A stretch of DNA of 64,000 nucleotides from Bacillus sp. CH30_1T (GCF_008364765.1 NZ_VTUY01000006.1:303169-367168), one strand, 5' to 3'. Counted from the first letter of the stretch, positions 34,710 through 44,278 are shown. Program-made: numbers and translations. Notes: generated by a model not told the origin, from the letters alone.

Positions 34710-35336
34710 TTAGTCAGCAGAAACGGCTGCTTTCCCCATTGATTTTCTCTCAAAGAGCTGTTCGAAAATCGGGAAGCTATATTGAACCACGAATCCTAAT
34801 AGGAGCGTAACAATGATTGTGCCGATTCCAATATCACCCTTAAACAGGAATGCCAGTGACAGAGCAAATCCTTCACTAATGATACGTGAATTACGAAGAT
34901 TTAATCCGAAACGCGTATGGATTGCCACCATAAGTGTATCCATAGGGCTTGCCGGAAATTTAGCCTGTAAGTAAATCGCAATCCCAAGCCCCATTGTCAA
35001 AATTCCCGAAGCAAGGGCGAACAGCTGATTCATCAGCATCTCAGGCGCATAGTTATTAAAGACCACCAGTAACCAAAAATCAATCAAAAGGCCAATCACA
35101 AGAATGGATCCCGCTGCCAATACATCAGGCTTCTTTTTCATAATAAGAGCATTTAGTCCGATCAATACGATCCCATTTATGAAAACAGCGGTTCCAACCG
35201 TAATCCCAAACATATTCGATTCCCCAACGGCCAGTGCATCCCAGGCAGAGGCACCCAAACCAGATTTAATAATCAAGGCAACCCCCATAGTCAAAATAAA
35301 AAGTCCAATCGTAAAAAACATAAGTCTGCGCGTCAT
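34710..35336 (-). CDS. YczE/YyaS-type integral membrane protein
   Basis: 208 residues from ATG 35336 (AAGGAGA seven bases upstream); a longer frame starting 42 bases earlier contains that site. Five or six membrane helices with GLGASAWDALAVGESNMFGITVGTAVF and ASPMDTLMVAIHTRF, the repeated signature of the YczE/YitT-like family. Function unsettled; one B. subtilis member affects lipopeptide synthesis. No peptide synthetase lies near, so no role is assigned. Confidence 0.78.
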   Translation of the reverse strand: MTRRLMFFTIGLFILTMGVALIIKSGLGASAWDALAVGESNMFGITVGTAVFINGIVLIGLNALIMKKKPDVLAAGSILVIGLLIDFWLLVVFNNYAPEMLMNQLFALASGILTMGLGIAIYLQAKFPASPMDTLMVAIHTRFGLNLRNSRIISEGFALSLAFLFKGDIGIGTIIVTLLLGFVVQYSFPIFEQLFERKSMGKAAVSAD

Positions 35337-35560
35337 TAAATAGTCTCCTTCTCTGTAAACGTTCTCATTACTGTACATTAAAAAACAGACGAGCTACTTT
35401 AAGTGGTGCTGATAAAGTAGGAGGTCTGACAACTTGAAAATTTATATTCTTAGTTTACTGTAAAAGTGGGGACAAGGCAAAGTTAATTTTTGTATGGGAG
35501 GAGAAAAAGTTTGGGGAGTGTTATTGGGGGGGTGGTGTGTGTGGTTAGCTAAATTTGTCG

Positions 35561-35660
35561 AACGGTCGATATATTGAAAAAACGGTCGATAAATCCGGAT
35601 AACGGTTGATAAATCGAAATAATGGTCGATAAATCCAAACAACGTTCGATAAATTTCCGC
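35561..35660. repeat. Tandem 20-bp repeat, five units
   Basis: Five head-to-tail units of exactly 20 bp (35561, 35581, 35601, 35621, 35641), consensus AACGGTCGATAAATCCAAAT. Units differ at 2-6 positions, with AACGGTCGATAAAT best kept. The stretch 35337-35757 holds no credible gene; this array is its main content. Confidence 0.9.
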
Positions 35661-35714
35661 AAGTCCTTTAAATCTCCTTTTAACGTCAATTACACACCAC
35701 CATTCCACGCAAAA

Positions 35715-35745
35715 AAAGCACCCGATCAACAAAATCAGGTGCTTT
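35715..35745 (-). terminator. Terminator of the YuzL-like gene
   Basis: Stem AAAGCACCCGAT (35715-35726) with ATCAGGTGCTTT (35734-35745), one mismatch, T run on the minus strand. Confidence 0.75.
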
Positions 35746-35757
35746 CTTCCTAACTTG

Positions 35758-35895
35758 CTATGGTTGTTTCTTAAATTGATTGTTTTGACTGTTTCTTTTC
35801 CCGCCGCCGGCCATCTCAACGGTAGGACCTGCGTCACCCTTCACGCTTGCTGCACTCACTCCAGCCTTTGAAGGGTTTTTCTTATGCTTAGCCAT
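35758..35895 (-). CDS. YuzL-like small protein
   Basis: 45 residues, basic and without hydrophobic core: MAKHKKNPSKAGVSAASVKG, then DAGPTVEMAGGGKRNSQNNQ and FKKQP. It matches the short YuzL family of Bacillus as I remember it (KKxPSKAGVSAASV). GGAGGTGTTCGAC precedes the ATG. Function unknown; similar small basic proteins are spore components. Confidence 0.6.
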   Translation of the reverse strand: MAKHKKNPSKAGVSAASVKGDAGPTVEMAGGGKRNSQNNQFKKQP

Positions 35896-35953
35896 GTCGA
35901 ACACCTCCATTACTAAGATTCCCTTATCCATATAGAATTATGAGTGAGAAAGA

Positions 35954-35988
35954 AGAGGGACGGACCTCAAAATGAGGTCCGTCCCTCT
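35954..35988. repeat. GGGACGGACCT palindromic repeat, copy 2, overlapping a coding end
   Basis: 16-bp perfect stem AGAGGGACGGACCTCA (35954-35969) with TGAGGTCCGTCCCTCT (35973-35988), loop AAA. It overlaps the last eight codons of the nucleotidase gene. Confidence 0.85.
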
Positions 35989-37568
35989 CCATCGACTACG
36001 ACTTTCCAATTGTGGTTACAGGCAGCTTTTATGGTTTGATGATTAAGGAAGTAATCAGCAATCAACTCGGTCATGTCGATTTGTATTTCTTTAATGATCT
36101 TCTTGTTTTTGAACATGTTGTATTCTCCGCCGCCTCCTGCACGATAATTGTTCATGACGACTTGGAATTTCTGATCTTCTGCTAAGGGTTCCCCATTGCA
36201 GAAGAGGGAGGTAACTCGTTCTCCTATTGGATGGCTGATATTCAACACGTAGTCAATTCCTTCCCACATATCATAATTATAATGCTGAGGTTTAGGGGTG
36301 GAGAAATCCGGGTTCACACAAAGCGACCCTGCTTGGTTTACAGCAAAATAAGATGCCGAACGCTCAAGGGCAAGACGTATGTCCCTACCTGTCAGCTCAA
36401 GAACGGTTAAGGTATTGGGATAGATGTAGTTAGACACGATGTCCCTCAATGTGACAATATTAGGTAGTCCTTGTTGGGATTCACTAAATAGTGCAGTTGC
36501 TGAAATGGAAACGTCCGCTGCCTCCATTTGGACGCGCTGGATGAACTCAATGAATGGATGTTCCTTAATACGAGCCTCGAATGTATCTTCTATTTGCATA
36601 TTTCCTTCGATTTTACCAATGGGCTGGTCCAGCCAGGATTGTGTTTTGCTTTCAATGTCACCGGCAATGGAAAGGACCTTTATATCGGCCTCAATGCCAT
36701 CCATTGAAATGACCTGAGGCTCTTTGTTTATAATAGTCCATCCTTGCTTATTACGTTTTAACGCAATCGTTACTTTTCCGATGCTCTCACCATGCATTCC
36801 CGGCTGAACGATTGAAACACCATTGATGGTGCCGGCAAGTTTTCTGTGTTGATGACCAGTCAGCAGCACATCGATTCCTTTTACTTCCTGACAAATTTTG
36901 TAGCCCTGGTTTTCACCAGTTTGTCGTTCAGTTGGTGAACCGGTTTGAATTTCCTTTTCAAAACCCCCATGATACGAAACAATCATCACATCAGGTTTTT
37001 CTACTGTGTGGATGTAGGAAACCCAATTCCGGGTTGAGGTAAAGGCATCTTCAAATGACACATCGACAATGTGAGAGGGATTTTCCCAATGTGGAATATA
37101 ATGTGTCGTTACACCAAGTACAGCTGCTTTCACCCCATTTGGGAACACTTTGATAAAGTAAGGGAGTCCGAACAATGGCTTCATGGTCCCCTTATGGAGG
37201 ATGTTAGCGGTTAAAAAAGGATATTCTGCTTCTTGATGAGCTTTATGTAAGGGTCCCACCCCATAATTGAATTCATGATTACCGATCACGGCTGCATCAT
37301 AATTTATTTCATGTAAAATTGAAACAAAAGGGTTTGGCAAATGACGAGCTTGTTTCATATAGTAATGAGTAAGGGGGGTGCCTTGATAGAGATCCCCGTT
37401 ATCAATGATCAATACATTGCAGGTTTGGTCTTGTATTTCTCTTATATAGGTAGCGATTTTACCTAATCCAACCGTTGCTTTTTTCTTAGTTCCATATAAG
37501 TAAGGGAATATATGACCATGAATATCACTAGTTTCAAGTATCGTGATAGATGTCGTCTGCTTTTTCAT
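35967..37568 (-). CDS. 5'-nucleotidase/2',3'-cyclic phosphodiesterase-type metallophosphoesterase
   Basis: 533 residues from ATG 37568 (GGAGG seven bases upstream; the outer ATG 37586 contains it). The metallophosphatase domain (1-300) has TSDIHGH (13-19), DNGDLYQGTP, GNHEFNYG and LTGHQH; the 5_nucleotid_C domain follows (about 320-515) with GRDIRLALE and YRAGGGGEYNMFK. There is no signal peptide, so it acts in the cytosol, unlike secreted family members. It would hydrolyse nucleotides or UDP-sugars. The final residues GEGRTSF and the stop lie inside repeat copy 2, so the native end was altered. A second member, yunD, is at 58.9 kb. Confidence 0.88.
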   Translation of the reverse strand: MKKQTTSITILETSDIHGHIFPYLYGTKKKATVGLGKIATYIREIQDQTCNVLIIDNGDLYQGTPLTHYYMKQARHLPNPFVSILHEINYDAAVIGNHEFNYGVGPLHKAHQEAEYPFLTANILHKGTMKPLFGLPYFIKVFPNGVKAAVLGVTTHYIPHWENPSHIVDVSFEDAFTSTRNWVSYIHTVEKPDVMIVSYHGGFEKEIQTGSPTERQTGENQGYKICQEVKGIDVLLTGHQHRKLAGTINGVSIVQPGMHGESIGKVTIALKRNKQGWTIINKEPQVISMDGIEADIKVLSIAGDIESKTQSWLDQPIGKIEGNMQIEDTFEARIKEHPFIEFIQRVQMEAADVSISATALFSESQQGLPNIVTLRDIVSNYIYPNTLTVLELTGRDIRLALERSASYFAVNQAGSLCVNPDFSTPKPQHYNYDMWEGIDYVLNISHPIGERVTSLFCNGEPLAEDQKFQVVMNNYRAGGGGEYNMFKNKKIIKEIQIDMTELIADYFLNHQTIKAACNHNWKVVVDGEGRTSF

Positions 37569-37769
37569 TCGATCCTCCATATCCATGAACTTTTCAGTAC
37601 TTATTGTGTTATCAAGTTTACATTATACGGAAAGAACATGACACAGTAAAAACATCAAAGTTTTTGTAAAATTTATCATTTTTAGTCTTTTAAATATTGC
37701 GATATTTTAGAAAATCATATATATTAGATGTAACAGGAACTCATTCGAGTCTTTTTTTTGAGTAAAAAA

Positions 37770-37787
37770 TGAATGAGTATTCATTCA
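37770..37787. promoter_or_regulatory. FadR operator of fadNAE
   Basis: TGAATGAGTATTCATTCA, a full match to the Bacillus FadR (YsiA) operator consensus TGAATGAMTANTCATTCA. It lies 25 bp upstream of fadN. FadR releases it when long-chain acyl-CoA binds. Confidence 0.92.
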
Positions 37788-37812
37788 AAGTGTGTAAAAG
37801 GGGGAAATACCA

Positions 37813-40197
37813 TTGGTTCGTAGAATTCAGAAAGCCGCAGTGTTAGGATCAGGAGTCATGGGTTCAGGAATTGCCGCTCATCTTGCAAATATCGGCATCC
37901 CGACAATGTTATTAGATATCGTACCAAGAGAATTAACCGACGAACATAAAGCAAAGGGACTGACAGAAGAGAGCAAGGCGTTTCGTAATCAATTTAGTGA
38001 AAACGCTTTAAAAAAGCTCTTTAAACAAAAACCGGCTCCATTGACATCAAAGCAAAATGCTTCACTCATAACAGCAGGCAATTTCGAGGATGATCTTCAG
38101 AATATCGGGGATTGTGACTGGGTGATTGAGGTAGTCGTTGAGAATTTAGATATCAAGAAGAAAGTGTTTGAACAAGTGGAACGCTACCGTAAACCGGGTA
38201 GCATCATCAGTTCAAATACATCCGGGATTTCAATCGAGGCTATGTCAGAAGGGCGAAGCGATGATTTCCAAAAGAATTTCTTAGGCACGCATTTCTTCAA
38301 TCCGCCTCGTTACTTAAAGCTTCTTGAAGTGATCCCAACGAAGAAAACGGATCCGGAAGTAGTCAGTTTCATGAAGACATTTGGTGAAGACATTCTTGGT
38401 AAGGGTGTCGTGATGGCAAAAGATACACCAAACTTCATTGCAAATCGCATCGGAACGTATGGATTGCTCATCACTGTTCAAGAAATGCTGAAAGGCGGTT
38501 ATTCTGTAGGGGAAGTTGATTCCATCACGGGACCAACGATCGGAAGACCGAAAAGTGCCACTTTCCGTACACTTGATGTGGTCGGACTTGATACATTCGC
38601 ACATGTAGCGAAGAATGTATACGACCAAGTGGAAGGTGAAGAACAGAAGGTGTTTGAAGTACCAGCCTTCATGCAAAAGATGCTTGAAAATGGCTGGCTC
38701 GGAAGCAAGAGCGGACAGGGCTTCTTCCTGAAACAAGGAAAAGAGATCCTGGAGCTTAATCCTGAAACGATGGATTATCAGCCACGTCAAAAGCTGAAAA
38801 CCGCTTCACTTGAAATGGCGAAAAATGAAAAAGGATTAAAGAATAAAATAAAATCACTAGTGTATGCGAAAGATCAAGCAGGCACGCTCCTATGGAATAT
38901 CGTGTCCCCGGTGTTAAACTATTCAGCCCAGCTGCATGGTGAAATCGCCGATGATATCGTAGGCATAGACCAGGCCATGAAATGGGGCTTTGGATGGGAA
39001 ATGGGACCATTTGAAACATGGGATGCAATCGGTGTTGAAAAATCTGTTACTCGCATGAAAGAAGAAGGCCTCATTGTACCTGAGTGGGTAGAAACGATGC
39101 TTGCTGAAGGTCACTCCTCTTTCTATAAAGAAAAAAATGGTGAGCGTTACTTCTATCACAATGGAGACTACCAACTTGTAGAGCGAAACCCGAAGGCAAT
39201 CGACTTAAAGGCGCTTAAGAAGCAAGGGAATCTGATCAAAAAGAATTCCGGAGCAAGCTTAATTGATATCGGTGATGGAATCGCTCTTCTTGAATTCCAT
39301 TCTCCAAATAACGCCATTGGATTAGATATTACGCAAATGATTAATTTTGCAGTTGATGAAGTAGAGAAGAATTATAAAGGACTTGTCATCGGAAACCAGG
39401 GCAAGAACTTCTGTGTAGGAGCAAATCTTGCCATGATTCTTATGGAAGCACAGGATGACAACGTATTTGAAATCGATATGGTCGTCAGGCACTTCCAGCA
39501 GGCGATGATGAAGATCAAATATTCAACGAAACCAGTAGTAGCAGCGCCATTCGGTATGACATTAGGCGGAGGGAGCGAAGTCTGCTTACCGGCTGCCCAC
39601 ATACAGGCTTCGATGGAAACCTACATGGGCTTAGTGGAAGTCGGAGTTGGATTGATCCCTGGTGGCGGCGGAAACAAAGAGCTTTATATGAAGCACTTAG
39701 CCAATCTTCCAAATGGAGTGGAATTCGATCTTCAAAAAGTAGCCAATAAAGTATTCGAATCGATTGCTATGGCGAAGGTTTCCACATCTGGTGATGAAGC
39801 AAGGGACAACAACTTCTTAAATAAAGCAGATGGAGTAAGTGTAAACAATGATCATCTGTTATACGATGCAAAACAGGCTGCACTAAGCCTATACGAAGGT
39901 GGATATTCAGCACCGATCCGTAAGAAAGTACCCGTTGTGGGTGAAACAGGATATGCAACCCTTCTTCTTGGAGCTCAATCCATGCTTCAATCAGGATTTA
40001 TTTCAGAACACGATCTGATGATCGCGAAAAAGCTTGCCTACGTAATTGCTGGCGGGAAGGTTCCATACGGCACAGAAGTAGACGAACAATACTTGTTGGA
40101 TCTTGAAAGAGAAGCATTCCTGAGTCTTGTTGCTCAGCCGAAATCACAGCAAAGAATGCAGCACATGCTTGTAAAAGGAAAACCATTACGCAATTAA
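37813..40197 (+). CDS. fadN: 3-hydroxyacyl-CoA dehydrogenase/enoyl-CoA hydratase FadN
   Basis: 794 residues from TTG 37813 (AAAGGGGGAAA upstream; the protein then begins RRIQKAAVLGSGVMGSGIAAHL). The N-terminal NAD-binding domain has G12-x-G-x-x-G17-type binding (LGSGVMGSG), followed by 3HCDH C-terminal domains (FLGTHFFNPPRYLKLLEVIP, ANRIGTYG) and a C-terminal crotonase domain (about 480-680) with GLDITQMIN, NFCVGANL and GMTLGGGSEVCLPAAHIQA. It carries out the second and third steps of beta-oxidation. It heads the fadN-fadA-fadE operon under FadR. Confidence 0.96.
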   Translation: MVRRIQKAAVLGSGVMGSGIAAHLANIGIPTMLLDIVPRELTDEHKAKGLTEESKAFRNQFSENALKKLFKQKPAPLTSKQNASLITAGNFEDDLQNIGDCDWVIEVVVENLDIKKKVFEQVERYRKPGSIISSNTSGISIEAMSEGRSDDFQKNFLGTHFFNPPRYLKLLEVIPTKKTDPEVVSFMKTFGEDILGKGVVMAKDTPNFIANRIGTYGLLITVQEMLKGGYSVGEVDSITGPTIGRPKSATFRTLDVVGLDTFAHVAKNVYDQVEGEEQKVFEVPAFMQKMLENGWLGSKSGQGFFLKQGKEILELNPETMDYQPRQKLKTASLEMAKNEKGLKNKIKSLVYAKDQAGTLLWNIVSPVLNYSAQLHGEIADDIVGIDQAMKWGFGWEMGPFETWDAIGVEKSVTRMKEEGLIVPEWVETMLAEGHSSFYKEKNGERYFYHNGDYQLVERNPKAIDLKALKKQGNLIKKNSGASLIDIGDGIALLEFHSPNNAIGLDITQMINFAVDEVEKNYKGLVIGNQGKNFCVGANLAMILMEAQDDNVFEIDMVVRHFQQAMMKIKYSTKPVVAAPFGMTLGGGSEVCLPAAHIQASMETYMGLVEVGVGLIPGGGGNKELYMKHLANLPNGVEFDLQKVANKVFESIAMAKVSTSGDEARDNNFLNKADGVSVNNDHLLYDAKQAALSLYEGGYSAPIRKKVPVVGETGYATLLLGAQSMLQSGFISEHDLMIAKKLAYVIAGGKVPYGTEVDEQYLLDLEREAFLSLVAQPKSQQRMQHMLVKGKPLRN

Positions 40198-40234
40198 TCA
40201 GCGTTTATACCATATTAGAAAGCGGGGAAATTTC

Positions 40235-41413
40235 ATGCGCGAAGCAGTCATTGTTGCTGGTGCAAGAACACCAGTCGGAAAATCAAGAAAAGGATCATTG
40301 GCACAGGTGCGACCAGATGATCTTGGGGCACTTGTAGTTAAAGAAACCCTCAAACGTGCAGGAAACTATGAAGGCAATATCGATGATCTGATCATCGGAT
40401 GCGCGATGCCTGAAGCAGAACAGGGGTTGAACATGGCAAGAAATATCGGTGGTCTTGCGGGCCTGCCTGATTCAGTACCGGCAATCACGATTAACCGTTA
40501 TTGTTCATCCGGATTGCAATCCATTGCTTATGCTGCAGAGAAAATCATGCTTGGGCACTCTGATACAGCGATTGCAGGTGGAGCTGAATCCATGAGTCTT
40601 GTTCCCATGATGGGGCACGTAGTCCGTCCAAATGCCAAGCTCGCAGAAAATGCGCCTCAATACTATATGAGTATGGGACATACGGCTGAGCAGGTGGCAA
40701 GAAAGTTCGGTGTATCCCGTGAAGATCAGGATGCATTTGCGGTAAGAAGTCACCAAAAAGCGGCAAAAGCGATCGTTGAAGGAAAATTCGAAGATGAAAT
40801 CGTACCGGTTGATGTGCTTCATCGTTCAGTAAGCAATGAAAACAAACTGGTCGAGAAATCATTCCAATTTTCAAAAGACGAAGGTGTACGTGCTGAAACA
40901 AGCTCTGAAGTTCTGGCTAAGTTACGCCCGGCCTTCAATGTGAAAGGGTCTGTAACAGCAGGGAATTCTTCACAGACAAGTGACGGAGCGGCAGCGGTCA
41001 TGGTGATGGATCGTGATAAAGCCGGATCCCTTGGTCTTCAGCCTATGGCGAAATTCAGAAGCTTCGCCGTAGCGGGAGTGCCACCGGAAATCATGGGAAT
41101 CGGTCCAGTCGAAGCGATTCCACGGGCATTGAAAATGGCAGGGTTGGAGCTTTCGGATATCGGACTTTTTGAGCTGAACGAAGCATTCGCTTCTCAATCC
41201 ATCCAAGTCATTCGTCAGCTGGGACTAGATGAAGTAAAAGTGAACGTAAACGGTGGAGCCATCGCTCTTGGTCATCCACTGGGCTGTACAGGTGCGAAGC
41301 TGACCCTTTCCCTCGTACACGAAATGAAACGCAGAAACCAGCAATTCGGAATCGTCACCATGTGTATCGGGGGCGGAATGGGCGCAGCCGGCGTCTTTGA
41401 ATTAATAGGTTAA
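40235..41413 (+). CDS. fadA: Acetyl-CoA C-acyltransferase FadA (3-ketoacyl-CoA thiolase)
   Basis: 392 residues. Nucleophile C90 in NRYCSSGLQ, NGGAIALGHPLGCTGAK (about 340-357, catalytic His) and CIGGGMGAAGVFE (second Cys). It cleaves 3-ketoacyl-CoA with CoA to acetyl-CoA and a shortened acyl-CoA, the last step of beta-oxidation. It lies 37 bp after fadN; AAGCGGGG precedes the ATG. Confidence 0.97.
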   Translation: MREAVIVAGARTPVGKSRKGSLAQVRPDDLGALVVKETLKRAGNYEGNIDDLIIGCAMPEAEQGLNMARNIGGLAGLPDSVPAITINRYCSSGLQSIAYAAEKIMLGHSDTAIAGGAESMSLVPMMGHVVRPNAKLAENAPQYYMSMGHTAEQVARKFGVSREDQDAFAVRSHQKAAKAIVEGKFEDEIVPVDVLHRSVSNENKLVEKSFQFSKDEGVRAETSSEVLAKLRPAFNVKGSVTAGNSSQTSDGAAAVMVMDRDKAGSLGLQPMAKFRSFAVAGVPPEIMGIGPVEAIPRALKMAGLELSDIGLFELNEAFASQSIQVIRQLGLDEVKVNVNGGAIALGHPLGCTGAKLTLSLVHEMKRRNQQFGIVTMCIGGGMGAAGVFELIG

Positions 41414-41417
41414 TGGG

Positions 41418-41450
41418 AGGGACGGACCTCGAATACCGAGGCCTCCTACT
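41418..41450. repeat. GGGACGGACCT palindromic repeat, copy 3 (degenerate)
   Basis: AGGGACGGACCTCG (41418-41431), then a right arm decayed to CGAGGCCTCCTACT. It lies between fadA and fadE. The weakened stem may give a partial attenuator or mRNA-processing point inside the operon. Confidence 0.6.
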
Positions 41451-41482
41451 CCTTCAAAATAATAATTTTAGGGGGATTCGAA

Positions 41483-43267
41483 ATGGCGAATCAAACAGAA
41501 AAGCTGATCAAGGGTGGAAGTTTTTTAATTGAAGATGTAAGCTGTGAGCAAGTCTTCACACCGGAGGAATACTCTGATGAACAAAAAATGATTGCCAAAA
41601 CAACCGAGGATTATGTGTTAAATGAAGTGGTACCTGTCATCGATAATCTTGAAAATCATGAATTTGACCACTCCGTTCGCCTGTTAAAAGAAGCAGGGGA
41701 TCTTGGACTTCTGGGTGCAGATGTTCCTGAAGAGTACGGCGGATTGGGATTGGATAAAGTAAGCTCGGCACTGATTGCTGAAAAAATGTCCCGTGCAGGC
41801 GGATTCTCCATCTCTCATGGTGCACACGTTGGAATCGGGTCACTGCCAATCGTTCTTTTCGGAAACGAAGAGCAAAAGCAAAAATACCTTCCTCCACTAG
41901 CTACTGGTGAAAAACTGGCAGCATACGCATTAACGGAGCCCGGTTCAGGTTCAGATGCGCTGGGTGCTAAAACGACAGCAAAATTGAATGCAGAAGGTAC
42001 TCATTACATTTTAAATGGTGAGAAGCAGTGGATCACAAACTCTGCATTCGCTGATGTATTCGTTGTGTATGCAAAAATCGATGGGGAGCATTTCTCGGCG
42101 TTCATCGTAGAAAAAGAGTTCCCTGGCGTTTCAACTGGCCCGGAAGAGAAGAAAATGGGTATCAAAAGCTCATCTACACGAACATTAATTCTGGAAGATG
42201 CTGAAATTCCAGTGGAAAACCTTCTTGGGGATAGCGGGAAAGGTCATATCATTGCTTTCAACATTTTAAACATCGGCCGTTACAAATTAGGGGTAGGTGC
42301 TGTCGGAGCGAGTAAACGTGCATTAGAGGTAACGGTACAATACACGAATCAACGTCAGCAATTCAAAACACCAATTTCTGCTTTCAACCTGACAAAAGAA
42401 AAACTGGCAACAATGGCTTCTAAATTATACGCAGCAGAAAGCTCAGTTTACCGTACAGTAGGATTGTTCGAGGATCGTATGAGCAAGCTTACGGATGAGG
42501 AAGTGAAGAACGGAACTGAAGTGGCAAAATCGATTGCAGAATACGCGATTGAGTGTTCGTTGAATAAATTCTTCGCAACAGAAGTACTGGATTATGTAGT
42601 CGATGAAGGTGTTCAACTTCACGGAGGATACGGATTCATGCAGGAATACGAGATTGAAAGAATGTACCGTGACTCCCGTATCAACCGTATTTTTGAAGGA
42701 ACGAATGAAATCAACCGCCTTCTGGTTCCTGGCACTTACCTGCGTAAAGCAATGAAAGGTGAACTTCCATTACTTCAAAAAGCACAGGCCCTTCAAGAGG
42801 AATTAATGATGCTTATGCCTGAAGAAGTAGGAGATGAGCCGCTTGCTCAGGAAAAATACCTTGTGAAAAATGCGAAGAAAATCGGCTTGATGCTATCTGG
42901 CTTAGCGGCTCAAAAATTCGGTAAAGCTCTTGAAAAAGAGCAGGAAATCCTTGTGAACATTGCCGATATCGTTTCAAACGCGTACGCGATGGAGTCCGTT
43001 GTTCTTAGAACAGAAAAAGCGATTCAAAAAGGTGGAGTAGAGAAAGCTCAGCAAAAACTTCTTTACACACAAATCTTCTGTCAAGAAGCATTCAACGATA
43101 TCGAACAGCATGCAAAAGAAACGCTGGTAGCGACTGAAACGGGTGACACCCTGCGCATGATGCTGTCAGCACTACGTAAATTTACCCGCCATACGCCAAT
43201 CAACGTGATTGCAGTCAAACGTACTGCATCAGAAAAGCTGATCGACGCAGAAAAATATACAGTTTAA
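41483..43267 (+). CDS. fadE: Acyl-CoA dehydrogenase FadE
   Basis: 594 residues. Acyl-CoA dehydrogenase N, middle and C domains: [56 protein letters not shown], then [39 protein letters not shown], plus a C-terminal extension (about 430-594) seen in this longer Bacillus type. It catalyses the FAD-dependent first step of beta-oxidation. AGGGGG lies upstream of the ATG. Last gene of the fad operon; repeat copy 4 follows as terminator. Confidence 0.96.
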   Translation: MANQTEKLIKGGSFLIEDVSCEQVFTPEEYSDEQKMIAKTTEDYVLNEVVPVIDNLENHEFDHSVRLLKEAGDLGLLGADVPEEYGGLGLDKVSSALIAEKMSRAGGFSISHGAHVGIGSLPIVLFGNEEQKQKYLPPLATGEKLAAYALTEPGSGSDALGAKTTAKLNAEGTHYILNGEKQWITNSAFADVFVVYAKIDGEHFSAFIVEKEFPGVSTGPEEKKMGIKSSSTRTLILEDAEIPVENLLGDSGKGHIIAFNILNIGRYKLGVGAVGASKRALEVTVQYTNQRQQFKTPISAFNLTKEKLATMASKLYAAESSVYRTVGLFEDRMSKLTDEEVKNGTEVAKSIAEYAIECSLNKFFATEVLDYVVDEGVQLHGGYGFMQEYEIERMYRDSRINRIFEGTNEINRLLVPGTYLRKAMKGELPLLQKAQALQEELMMLMPEEVGDEPLAQEKYLVKNAKKIGLMLSGLAAQKFGKALEKEQEILVNIADIVSNAYAMESVVLRTEKAIQKGGVEKAQQKLLYTQIFCQEAFNDIEQHAKETLVATETGDTLRMMLSALRKFTRHTPINVIAVKRTASEKLIDAEKYTV

Positions 43268-43278
43268 TTGAGTAGCTT

Positions 43279-43312
43279 AAGGGACGGACCTCTGAATGGA
43301 GGTCCGTCCCTT
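43279..43312 (+). repeat. GGGACGGACCT palindromic repeat, copy 4 (terminator of fad operon)
   Basis: 13-bp stem AAGGGACGGACCT (43279-43291) with AGGTCCGTCCCTT (43300-43312), then TTTGTGTTTG. The broken SDR gene begins right at its right edge. Confidence 0.85.
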
Positions 43313-43943
43313 TGTGTTTGAAGTAAACCTCCCAACTTGACATCTCCAACCCAATGGAGCATCTGAAAAGTTATATGAGAAAGTGATAGCACAAGGGACC
43401 CAGGTAGATATCCTTATCAATAATGCAGGTTTCGGGTTGTTTGGTGAATTCGAACAAACAAAGCTCTCAAAAGAGCTGGACATGATTCAAGTGAATATCA
43501 CAGTACTTACAGAGTTAAGTAAGTATTTTGGAAAAGAAATGGTGAACCGCAAACGTGGACAAATCCTTAATGTAGCATCAACAGCCGCATTCCAGCCGGG
43601 TCCATTGATGGCCGTTTACTATGCAACGAAAGCGTATGTCCATTCCTTCTCAGAAGCACTGGCAAATGAATGGGCATCACACGGAGTGAAAGTGACCGCA
43701 TTATGCCCGGGAGCTACCCAAACGGGATTCAGCGATGCAGCTGACCTGCAGTCTTCAAAACTATTTCAGTCTGGTGTGATGAGTGTGGAAGAAGTGGTAG
43801 AAGAGGGGTATAACCATATGATGACGAAGAATAAAACCGTTATCTTCCCAGGTTTTAAATACAGATTGCTGACTCAATCCGTTCGTTTTATGCCGAGGAA
43901 AATGGTCACAAATATTGTTCGTAAAGTACAAGAACGGGTATAA
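43313..43943 (+). pseudogene. 5'-truncated short-chain dehydrogenase/reductase gene
   Basis: An open frame runs from about 43341 (after a TGA at 43338-43340), where HLQPNGASEKLYEKVIAQG leads into VDILINNAGFGLFGEFEQT, and on through the catalytic YYATKAYVHSFSEALANE (YxxxK) to KVQERV at 43943. Upstream of that stop the same frame still reads FEVNLPT. The N-terminal Rossmann motif TGASSGIG, essential for NAD(P) binding, is absent, and coding homology stops at the repeat hairpin. A GTG at 43383 gives a 186-residue product without a ribosome site. The gene lost about 60 codons at its 5' end and should be inactive. It probably belonged with the ArsR gene that follows. Confidence 0.72.
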
Positions 43944-43975
43944 TGGAATGTGAATGAGTTTGAAGGGAGAAGACT

Positions 43976-44278
43976 ATGGGTCAAAAAGCAATCGATACAT
44001 TTCGTGCTTGTATTCCATTATTTCAAGCGCTGAGTGATCCTTATCGTCAGGACATAATTTTACTTCTTGCAGAACAAGAACCACTTACGGTCAATCAAAT
44101 AACTGAAAATTTAACGTTATCCCGCCCTGCTGTTTCTCATCACTTAAAGATACTGAGAGATCAGCAATTAGTCTCTATGGAGCAAAAAGGGACCCAGCGC
44201 TTCTATTCTCTTAAATTGGATAATGCAACCGTCCTTTTGAAGGAACTGGTTGAAACGGTAGAAAAACAATGTGAGTAA
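43976..44278 (+). CDS. ArsR-family transcriptional regulator
   Basis: 100 residues with a winged helix: LFQALSDPYRQDIILLLAEQEPLTVNQI, the recognition helix LSRPAVSHHLKILRDQQLVSMEQKG, and a C-terminal helix. The metal-binding CxC of ArsR/SmtB proteins is absent, so it likely senses a non-metal signal; the single N-terminal cysteine (FRACIPLF) is not in the usual place. AAGGGAG precedes the ATG. It follows the SDR remnant by 32 bp, a common pairing. Confidence 0.88.
   Translation: MGQKAIDTFRACIPLFQALSDPYRQDIILLLAEQEPLTVNQITENLTLSRPAVSHHLKILRDQQLVSMEQKGTQRFYSLKLDNATVLLKELVETVEKQCE

Noticed and set aside
35561..35660. Possible CRISPR array
   Set aside because: Units are contiguous 20-mers without unique spacers, and no cas gene is near.
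35442..35837. 131-codon minus-strand open frame across the tandem repeat
   Set aside because: It runs through the 20-bp array, a terminator and the YuzL-like gene in another frame, with no ribosome site and no protein-like composition.
43277..43483. Minus-strand frame across repeat copy 4 and the SDR remnant
   Set aside because: Antisense to the SDR remnant, whose plus-strand translation matches a known family.
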